Assembly: GCA_023396415.1 (NCBI GenBank)
Contig: JAEWWJ010000046.1
Location: 1-8,374 of the forward strand
DNA from: Bacteroidota bacterium
GTDB lineage: Bacteria > Bacteroidota > Bacteroidia > Bacteroidales > F082
Direction of reading: 5' to 3'
DNA: 8,374 nt
Shown here: in pieces, positions 1-5,784 of the stretch
How the letters are laid out: every line of letters begins with the position of its first letter
How positions within the stretch are numbered: position 1 is the first letter of the stretch
The notes under the pieces: generated by a model
Seen by the model: the letters and a program-made list of their open reading frames with translations, nothing else
Told to the model about the DNA's origin: nothing
Databases searched by the model: none
Program-made: the position numbers and the translations under genes

Positions 1-2
1 GT

Positions 3-2384
3 GCTGATGGCTTCATTCACCTGCCATTGGAGGCTTTCGAGTTCAAAACGCAAATCAATACCTTGTTGCGTTTAAGCGCTTCTTTGAAGGAAACTTCGGG
101 CGTTTCACACCAAAAGGTGGACGCGCAACACCAAGCCGAAAAAAAATACAAAGACATTGAAAAGCGGTTTGAGAAGATTTTTTATACCAGTCCGGTAGCT
201 ATATCAATCACGCAATTTGACGACGGGCGCTTTCTCGACGTGAATGATTCTTATTGCAATTTGACGGGCTACAGACATGAGGAGCTCATAGGTAAAACCA
301 TTCTTGAAATGGGAATTATTGATGCAAGTGTCCGGAAGAATATTTTAGATACCTTTGATATAGGCGGCAATTTTCAAGATGTTGAGGTTACCCTACATCG
401 CAAGAAAAACGACAAGCGCAATATCAATGTAACGGTAGAGCGATTTGTTTTGGAAGACCAAACGCTATTACTCTCGACCTATATAGACATCACCGACAGG
501 AAATTTTTTGGAGACGAAATCACGAAATTAACCCGCGCGGTGGAGCAGTCGCCGGTTTCTATCCTTATCACTAACCTTGATGGAGTGATCGAATATGTGA
601 ATCCAAAGGCTTGTGAATTATCTGGTTACTATCCTTTTGAGCTCCTTGGTCAGAACCCTCGTTTATTCAAATCGGGCAAAACTACCGATGCTGAATATAA
701 AGAAATGTATGCTACCATCTTAAAAGGTGAGATTTGGCAGAGTGAGTTTAAAAATGTGAAAAAAAATGGCGATCACTACTGGGAGCGTGCCACTATTGGC
801 CCTGTGATCAATGAAATGGGTAAGATGACCCATTTTCTTGCCGTGAAAGAAGACATTACCGAGCACAAGGCACTAGAGGAGGAGTTGGTGAAAAGTGAAA
901 CATTGTATCGCAATATTTTTACAGGAAACCCTATCCCGATGTGGATATACGACTTGGACAGCCTCCGGTTTTTAGAGGTAAACGATGCGGCGGTCAGTCA
1001 ATACGGCTATTCGCACGAGGAGTTTCAAAAGATGTTAACCACCGATCTGCGTCCTTCGGTGCCGGGTCATGGAATAATTACCAATACAGGGCAAGCCACA
1101 TTCTCGGGATTGAGGTCGGTTTCGCGACAGCATGTCAGAAAAGATGGTGCTATTATCGAAGTAGAACTTACCTCGCATGAGCTTCCCTTAGACAAAGGGA
1201 TACGCAAACGTATTGTAATGGCCTATAATGTTACTGATAAAAAAGCCGAGCAGCTGGCTTTGCAGAAAGCAAAATCTCTTGCTGAAGCGAGCGACCGACT
1301 CAAAACAGCTTTCCTAAATAATATTTCCCACGAAGTTCGAACACCGTTGAATGGGATCATGGGCGCGGCAATGCTACTCAATGAGCCCGGCTTAGGACAA
1401 GATGAAATTCCTTCGATGGTCGAAATTATCAATTTGAGTACCCAAAGGCTGATTCAAACCATCACGGATTATATGGACATCTCGCTGCTGACTTCCGGAA
1501 ATATTGAAATGAATGTAAAGGAACATGCCATCAGCGAAATTACTGAGCCATTGGTAAGGAAATTCCAGGAGGCCTGTGAAGAGAAGGAAGTAGAGTTTGT
1601 TGCGGATATTTCAAAAGAATTGGCTGCACAGCTCATCAAATCCGATAGCGAATGGTTGGCAAAAGCATTGAGTCATTTGCTTTCCAATGCAGTGAAATTT
1701 ACCAAAAGCGGAAAAGTTTGTTTCAGTTGTAGCCGACAAAAAAATGATTTTGTGTTTGTGATCAAGGATACCGGTGTTGGGATTGAACCTAAAATGCAAG
1801 AGAAAATTTTCGAGAATTTTACCCAAGAAGACATGGGTGTCTCACGAAAATTTGAAGGGAGCGGACTGGGACTATCTATCGTGCAAAAGGTAACCGATGC
1901 GTTAAAAGGAAACCTCAAGGTCAACTCCAAAAAAGGAGAAGGAACCACAATTACGCTTCAGATTCCTGACATTTCAGCGCAACCCCCCATTGATGGAGAA
2001 CTTCATCCCGAGACAAGCAAGCTGGTGTTGATTGCCGAAGATGAAGATTCTAACTTCATTGTGCTCGATATGATTCTTCGGAAAACATTTAAAGCTCATG
2101 TTTTACGTGCTAAAACCGGAAAAGAAGCCGTGGATTTGGCAAAGGAGCATCCGGAGGTAAATTTGATTATTATGGACATCAAAATGCCCGAAATGGATGG
2201 TTTTGAAGCTACACGGTTGATTAAAAGCTTCAACAAAAATCTGCCCATCATTGCAGTAACCGCCTTTGCCATGAGCGGGGATGAACACAAAGCCATTGAA
2301 GCCGGCTGCGATGCCTATTTGCCTAAGCCCATCAGTCGCAATGATTTATATAATTTATTAGAAGTTTATGGCTTCAAGACTTAA
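3..2384 (+). CDS. Hybrid sensor histidine kinase/response regulator (REC)-PAS-PAS-PAS-HisKA-HATPase-REC, 5' partial
   Basis: Multidomain signalling kinase: it should autophosphorylate on His and pass phosphate to its own receiver Asp. The first possible start inside the window is TTG at 27, but the frame is open from base 3 and reads ADGFIHLP before it, continuing into EAFEFKTQINTLLRLS. That resembles the last strand and helix of a receiver domain, so I treat the gene as cut by the left edge. Counting codon 27 as residue 1: PAS 46-158, PAS 165-280 (with NPRLFKSG) and PAS 292-405. HisKA has the H-box SHEVRTPLNG, phospho-His 435. HATPase has the N-box Asn554, G1 DTGVGI (581-586) and G2 GSGLGLSI (611-618). 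The C-terminal REC (666-783) has acidic EDED, phospho-acceptor Asp717, Thr745 and Lys767, so it looks active. No signal peptide or membrane helix is visible, so it is probably cytosolic. The sensed signal and output partner are unknown. The family call is very secure. Confidence 0.95.
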   Translation, partial: ADGFIHLPLEAFEFKTQINTLLRLSASLKETSGVSHQKVDAQHQAEKKYKDIEKRFEKIFYTSPVAISITQFDDGRFLDVNDSYCNLTGYRHEELIGKTILEMGIIDASVRKNILDTFDIGGNFQDVEVTLHRKKNDKRNINVTVERFVLEDQTLLLSTYIDITDRKFFGDEITKLTRAVEQSPVSILITNLDGVIEYVNPKACELSGYYPFELLGQNPRLFKSGKTTDAEYKEMYATILKGEIWQSEFKNVKKNGDHYWERATIGPVINEMGKMTHFLAVKEDITEHKALEEELVKSETLYRNIFTGNPIPMWIYDLDSLRFLEVNDAAVSQYGYSHEEFQKMLTTDLRPSVPGHGIITNTGQATFSGLRSVSRQHVRKDGAIIEVELTSHELPLDKGIRKRIVMAYNVTDKKAEQLALQKAKSLAEASDRLKTAFLNNISHEVRTPLNGIMGAAMLLNEPGLGQDEIPSMVEIINLSTQRLIQTITDYMDISLLTSGNIEMNVKEHAISEITEPLVRKFQEACEEKEVEFVADISKELAAQLIKSDSEWLAKALSHLLSNAVKFTKSGKVCFSCSRQKNDFVFVIKDTGVGIEPKMQEKIFENFTQEDMGVSRKFEGSGLGLSIVQKVTDALKGNLKVNSKKGEGTTITLQIPDISAQPPIDGELHPETSKLVLIAEDEDSNFIVLDMILRKTFKAHVLRAKTGKEAVDLAKEHPEVNLIIMDIKMPEMDGFEATRLIKSFNKNLPIIAVTAFAMSGDEHKAIEAGCDAYLPKPISRNDLYNLLEVYGFKT

Positions 2385-2827
2385 TGTTTTCTATGTTCAC
2401 GATTTTACCGAAGCAAGTACAACTCACCCCACACCAAAGTAAATTAGAAGTGCAAAGCACTCATTATTCAACGTTTAAAATATGAATCTAAACGCGATAT
2501 CAACCATAGCGGCAATGCTGAAAATGAAGAGTTTCCAAAGTAGAATAAGGCCGCATCAGGAAATCAAACCTGAGTTAGAGATGGGCTGTAAAATGATGGG
2601 GCATAGTGTTAGGAGTGCGGAAATTACTCCCGTTTTTGACAGGCAAAAGATTAATCGTGAGTATCTTAACGCGAAGGCCTGCTGTTTGAAATCAAAAAAC
2701 TTTTGGAAGCTGTTGTGGTTGCTCACGAACCAAAAGTGGAACATGTATCTCCTTCAGCCGGAACGGACAAGCCATGCTGCGTTTTGCCAACTTGTTGAGG
2801 ATGAATGCACATCATTGTTGGGATAAG
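2385..2827. other. 443-base gap without an intact gene
   Basis: Between the kinase stop and the DUF486 start I find no convincing intact gene. The first hundred bases contain only a 5-bp hairpin, AGTGC-AAA-GCACT at 2449-2461, without a proper T run. Bases 2482-2826 form an open frame whose middle resembles a tyrosine-recombinase C-terminus (listed separately). A different frame, open from 2670 to a TGA at 2796-2798, reads REGLLFEIKKLLEAVVVAHE and ends in PCCVLPTC; its composition is protein-like, but I do not recognise it. The change of plausible reading frame within the gap suggests decayed genes. No clear promoter for the DUF486 gene was found here. Confidence 0.6.
2482..2700 (+). pseudogene. 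Possible eroded tyrosine recombinase/integrase C-terminus
   Basis: The frame reads IAAMLKMKSFQSRIRPH, then KMMGHSVRSAEI, then FDRQKINREYL. From knowledge of Bacteroidota tyrosine recombinases, these three stretches fall in the right order for IA-xx-LG...HIARH, KMLGHxxIKTTQIY and DRKISEDM. The essential residues are missing: the HxxR box is replaced by RIRP, the spacing between boxes is shortened, and the nucleophilic Tyr is absent. At the Tyr position the bases are gaaattactcccg; one extra T would restore an E-I-Y reading, and a compensating loss in the following T run would return to the DRQKIN frame. The match is by eye only. The alternative is chance similarity in a non-coding gap. Confidence 0.3.
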
Positions 2828-3196
2828 ATGAAGGCGCTTTACACGATTCTGTTGTTGATTTTATCCAACATCTTCATGACTTTCGCTTGGTATGGCCATT
2901 TGAAGTTTAAAGACATGAACTGGTTCAGCAGCTTAAGCTTACCGTCTATCATTTTTATCAGTTGGGGAATTGCATTTTTTGAATATTCGGTGCAAGTGCC
3001 TGCCAACAGAATTGGCTTTATCGAAAACGGCGGGCCTTTTAATTTGTGGCAGCTAAAAGTCATCCAAGAAGTGATCACATTAACAGTCTTTACTGTTTTT
3101 ACCATCGTTGTTTTCAAAAATGAAACCTTGCGCTTGAACCATTTGATCGGTTTCGGATTTTTAATCCTTGCTGTCTATTTCATTTTTCAAAAATAA
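2828..3196 (+). CDS. DUF486 / DMT_6 family small membrane protein
   Basis: This is a 122-residue, very hydrophobic protein with four predicted membrane helices at about residues 4-21, 37-54, 79-97 and 103-120. Family hallmarks are SNIFMTFAWYGHLKF (13-27), SWGIAFFEY (45-53), VQVPANRIG (55-63) and the helix beginning QLKVIQEVITL (75-85). These identify the DUF486 family of the drug/metabolite transporter superfamily. Its members are about the size of one four-helix half of an EmrE-type transporter, and their substrate is unknown. The frame is open further upstream to an ATG at 2774, but I chose the ATG at 2828: it gives the usual family length, and the 18 extra residues are polar and atypical. 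The inner-membrane location is inferred. No promoter was recognised, and the gene appears monocistronic. Family membership is secure; transport activity is not shown. Confidence 0.9.
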   Translation: MKALYTILLLILSNIFMTFAWYGHLKFKDMNWFSSLSLPSIIFISWGIAFFEYSVQVPANRIGFIENGGPFNLWQLKVIQEVITLTVFTVFTIVVFKNETLRLNHLIGFGFLILAVYFIFQK

Positions 3197-3217
3197 GATC
3201 GCGCGGCACTTTATGCC

Positions 3218-3260
3218 TTCGCAACCCTATTGGCATGAGGTTGGTCGAATGATCTTTATT
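3218..3260 (+). terminator. Possible weak hairpin terminator after the DUF486 gene
   Basis: TTCGCAACC (3218-3226) can pair with GGTTG plus CGAA (3239-3249), leaving a two-base bulge and a 12-base loop. The following stretch, tgatctttattctttatg, is T-rich but not a true T run. It lies 22 bases after the stop codon, the right place for an end of transcription. The evidence is weak. Confidence 0.25.
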
Positions 3261-3270
3261 CTTTATGTAG

Positions 3271-3308
3271 CAATAAAAAAGCGACCTGATATAAAACCAG
3301 GCCACTTT
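3271..3308 (-). terminator. Factor-independent terminator of the superoxide dismutase gene
   Basis: On the minus strand AAAGTGGCCTG (3308-3298) pairs with CAGGTCGCTTT (3288-3278) across a 9-base loop. There are two internal mismatches; the hairpin is closed by four pairs at each end. It runs directly into TTTTTT ending at 3275. This is a typical intrinsic terminator, about 60 bases after the SOD stop codon. On the plus strand the hairpin is followed by gtatctg rather than a T run, so it should mainly act leftward, although it could partly stop the DUF486 transcript too. Confidence 0.7.
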
Positions 3309-3367
3309 GTATCTGTCTTAAAACGTTCACAGCTCGCTGATTGCAGCACACTGATCAACGTTTAATC

Positions 3368-4057
3368 TTAGTTCACAGCCATCTGATATCTTTCCGATAC
3401 CTCTGTCCAGTTGACAACATCCCAAAAGGCACTCATATAGCTGCCTCTTTTGTTTTGATAACGCAGATAATACGCATGTTCCCAAACATCAAGAGCAAGG
3501 ATTGGAGTGCCGCGTTCAGCCACCACATCCATCAAAGGATTGTCTTGGTTGGCCGTTGAACTGATGAACAATTCACCTTTTTCGTTCACACTCAACCAAG
3601 CCCAACCACTACCAAAACGGGTTGCACCGGCTTGTTCAAACTGCTTTTTAAAATCTTCCAATGAGCCGAAAGTTTTAACAATGGCTTCTTCCAAAGCAGC
3701 TTCGATTTTTCCGCCATCGGGTGAGAGGTTGTTCCAAAACAAGGTATGATTGTAATAACCACCACCATTGTTGCGCACTCCAACAGGAAATTTACTCATA
3801 TTGGCAAAAATCTCTTCCATCGTCAAATATTCCAACTCCGTAGCGGCAATGGCTTTCATAAAATTATTGTAATAGGCACGGTGATGACGGTCGTAATGAA
3901 TTTCCATCGTTTCTTTGTCAATTGACTTTTCCAGCGCATCGTATGCGTAAGGTAGAGGTTCAAAAGAAAACACTGTTTTGGTTTTGTCCTGTGCATGAAG
4001 TCCAAATTGCAAGGTCAACGCAAGAACGAAAAGAAGGGTAATTTTTATTGATTTCAT
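3368..4057 (-). CDS. sodA: Exported Fe/Mn-family superoxide dismutase, Mn-type signature
   Basis: Converts superoxide to oxygen and hydrogen peroxide. The 229-residue product is a full SOD domain behind a signal peptide: MKSIK, a hydrophobic stretch at 6-19, and a likely signal peptidase I cut after LHA (22/23). It should therefore act in the periplasm rather than the cytosol. Metal ligands are all present: His54 (MEIHYDRHH), His104 (GYYNHTLFW), Asp190 and His194 (LDVWEHAYY). Gln171 in STANQDNPL, together with Gly in NNGGGYYNH where Fe enzymes carry Gln, is the Mn-SOD pattern. Metal use, or cambialism, cannot be proved from sequence. FGSGWAWL (148-155) and the C-terminal FWDVVNW are also typical. 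The ATG at 4057 is chosen because it supplies the complete signal peptide. The gene stands alone, with its own promoter and terminator. The family is certain; the symbol reflects the Mn signature. Confidence 0.95.
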   Translation of the reverse strand: MKSIKITLLFVLALTLQFGLHAQDKTKTVFSFEPLPYAYDALEKSIDKETMEIHYDRHHRAYYNNFMKAIAATELEYLTMEEIFANMSKFPVGVRNNGGGYYNHTLFWNNLSPDGGKIEAALEEAIVKTFGSLEDFKKQFEQAGATRFGSGWAWLSVNEKGELFISSTANQDNPLMDVVAERGTPILALDVWEHAYYLRYQNKRGSYMSAFWDVVNWTEVSERYQMAVN

Positions 4058-4076
4058 AGTATTAAAGTTTTATTAT

Positions 4077-4108
4077 CAAACAATAATACAGCCATTTTGT
4101 TGACCAAA
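4077..4108 (-). promoter_or_regulatory. Bacteroidota-type promoter of the superoxide dismutase gene
   Basis: On the minus strand TTTG (4108-4105) is followed by 19 bases and then TATTGTTTG (4085-4077). The known Bacteroidota sigma factor consensus is TTTG, about 19-21 bases, TAnnTTTG; here the -7 box has one extra base or one mismatch. Transcription would start near 4070, giving a short A/T-rich leader of about 10-15 bases before the ATG at 4057. Confidence 0.5.
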
Positions 4109-4115
4109 GCTGGTC
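4102..4115. promoter_or_regulatory. Palindrome GACCA-AAGC-TGGTC over the SOD -33 element
   Basis: This is a perfect 5-bp inverted repeat with a 4-base centre that overlaps the proposed -33 TTTG of the leftward SOD promoter. A protein bound here would compete with RNA polymerase, so it could be a repressor operator. No specific regulator is recognised, and a repeat this short can occur by chance. Confidence 0.25.
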
Positions 4116-4291
4116 TGACCCTTTGTTTTTTGAATTTTTAACAATCGAAGTTCAATTGCAATCCGTTGAACAATAGATGTTTATTTCCTTATTATCGAAA
4201 AAGCGATCTTATGGGTTCGCATCATTGACCGCCTTTTTACTTCGGATTTCTGCTCTGTTGCAGAAAGAAAGTCCAAAGCCGGCAATTTGAT

Positions 4292-4299
4292 TATTTTTG
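4292..4299 (+). promoter_or_regulatory. Promoter -7 element TATTTTTG of rlmD
   Basis: This is an exact match to TAnnTTTG, 14 bases before the ATG at 4314. No TTTG lies at the expected -33 distance. The element would place the transcript start around 4304-4306, inside or after the nine codons added by the alternative TTG start at 4287. It therefore supports the ATG at 4314 as the true start and a very short leader. Confidence 0.5.
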
Positions 4300-4313
4300 T
4301 AAAAAATTTAAAA

Positions 4314-5771
4314 ATGCCAAGACACAGAGGGGATAGAACACCCGTTATCCTAGAAAATGTAACCATTGTTGGAGCAGGGGCGGAGGGAATGGCGGTTGCG
4401 AAACCCGACCAGAAAGTAGTTTTTGTACCTTTTGCCGCTCCTGGCGATGTGGTGGATTTGCAAGTCATCAAGCGAAAGAAAAATTTCTTTGAAGGAAAAA
4501 TCTTGAAAATCCATCACTTGTCAAGTGAACGATCAACCCCCGCTTGCAGTCATTTTGGGGTTTGTGGCGGCTGCAAATGGCAGCATCTTGATTACGCCCA
4601 CCAGCTGAAATATAAGCAGCAACAAGTGAAGGACAATTTTGAGCGTATCGGTAAGTTTCCGCATCCCGAAATTTTACCCATCATCGGTTCATCCCAGCAG
4701 TATTACTATCGTAATAAGTTGGAATACACCTTTTCAAACCGTCGTTGGCTCACAGAAAAACCTGTTGAAGGTGCTGAATTGCCCGACAATATGAATGGTG
4801 TTGGCTTTCACCTGCCGGGGATGTTCGACCGCATTCTCGATCTCGATCATTGCTACCTTCAGCAAGAGCCGTCCAATCAAATTCGCTTGGCCATCAGGGA
4901 TTTCGCGCTCAAAAACGACATCAGTTTTTATGATGTAAGGGCGCACAGCGGACTGTTGCGTAATCTCATTATCCGCACCGACGGTAGCAATCAGCTGATG
5001 GTGATTCTGGTTGTTTCTGAAGAAAACAGTCTGATCATGGACCATCTTTTGCCTTTTATCGCAGAAACTTTTCCAGCCATTGATGCGTTGATGTATGTGA
5101 TCAATCCCAAAAAGAACGATCAAATCAGTGACCTGAAAGTGGAGCTTTTTAGAGGCAATCCATTCATTACTAAGAGCATGAAAACGCCAGCAGGTTCTTT
5201 TCCTGATTTACAATTTCGTGTAGGCCCCATTTCTTTTTACCAAACCAACACCCTGCAAGCAGAAGTGTTGTACAAAACGGCTTTTGATTTGGCCGGTTTC
5301 AAAGGCCATGAAAGGGTGTTCGATCTCTATTCAGGAACCGGTACGATTGCCCTCTATATTGCCCGATCGGTGGCTTCGGTATTGGGGATTGAGTATGTAG
5401 AAGAGGCTGTGAAAGATGCCAAAGCCAATGCTGAATTGAATGGCATTGACAATGTGGAGTTTATGGCAGGCGATATGGCCAAAGTGCTGAATGATGCGCT
5501 GTTGCTGGAAAATGGAACTCCTGATGTGATTATCACCGATCCGCCGAGGGCCGGCATGCACCCAGCCGTGGTGGAGCAATTGCTGAAAATTAAAGCTGCC
5601 AAAATTGTTTATGTGAGCTGCAATCCTGCCACACAAGCGCGTGATATAGCGTTACTTTCCGAGCATTATGAGGTGAAAGCGGTGCAGCCGGTAGATATGT
5701 TTCCACAAACACACCACGTTGAAAACGTAACCTTGCTGCTGCGCAGAACAGCTGCCGAAAACGTTCAATAA
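4314..5771 (+). CDS. rlmD: 23S rRNA (uracil-C5)-methyltransferase, RlmD/RumA type
   Basis: Transfers methyl from S-adenosylmethionine to C5 of a uridine in 23S rRNA (U1939 in E. coli numbering for RlmD). The 485-residue protein opens with a TRAM RNA-binding domain (about 11-65). An Fe-S cluster site follows: Cys78, Cys84 and Cys87 (CSHFGVCGGC), with Cys180 (DLDHC) as the probable fourth ligand. The C-terminal Rossmann methyltransferase domain has FYQTN with Gln310, motif I DLYSGTGT (337-344), DPPRAGMH from Asp409, nucleophile Cys436 in VYVSCNPAT, and the terminal PQTHHVE with Glu470 as likely general base. All catalytic residues are present. The ATG at 4314 is preferred over the TTG at 4287 because a good -7 box lies between them. 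The gene is transcribed convergently with the nuclease gene, 13 bases between stop codons. The family is certain; the exact target uridine (RlmD rather than an RlmCD-like dual target) is inferred from the four-Cys pattern. Confidence 0.93.
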   Translation: MPRHRGDRTPVILENVTIVGAGAEGMAVAKPDQKVVFVPFAAPGDVVDLQVIKRKKNFFEGKILKIHHLSSERSTPACSHFGVCGGCKWQHLDYAHQLKYKQQQVKDNFERIGKFPHPEILPIIGSSQQYYYRNKLEYTFSNRRWLTEKPVEGAELPDNMNGVGFHLPGMFDRILDLDHCYLQQEPSNQIRLAIRDFALKNDISFYDVRAHSGLLRNLIIRTDGSNQLMVILVVSEENSLIMDHLLPFIAETFPAIDALMYVINPKKNDQISDLKVELFRGNPFITKSMKTPAGSFPDLQFRVGPISFYQTNTLQAEVLYKTAFDLAGFKGHERVFDLYSGTGTIALYIARSVASVLGIEYVEEAVKDAKANAELNGIDNVEFMAGDMAKVLNDALLLENGTPDVIITDPPRAGMHPAVVEQLLKIKAAKIVYVSCNPATQARDIALLSEHYEVKAVQPVDMFPQTHHVENVTLLLRRTAAENVQ

Positions 5772-5784
5772 GCTACAAGAATTT

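Noticed and set aside
941..1180. 79-codon alternative frame inside the kinase gene
   Set aside because: It lies fully inside the third PAS domain in another frame, with no recognisable domain.
2449..2461. Hairpin AGTGC-AAA-GCACT after the kinase gene as a terminator
   Set aside because: The stem is only 5 bp, the following cattattcaacg has no T run, and it lies 65 bases from the stop codon.
2774..2827. Longer N-terminus for the DUF486 protein from the ATG at 2774
   Set aside because: The 18 added residues (MLRFANLLRMNAHHCWDK) are not seen in the family as I know it, and the hydrophobic first helix starts naturally at the ATG at 2828.
4287..4313. TTG start adding nine residues to RlmD
   Set aside because: A TAnnTTTG promoter element lies inside this stretch, and the TRAM domain is complete from the ATG at 4314.
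4734..5636. Long minus-strand frames inside rlmD (up to 129 codons)
   Set aside because: They are antisense shadows of a clearly coding gene, with no family motifs of their own.
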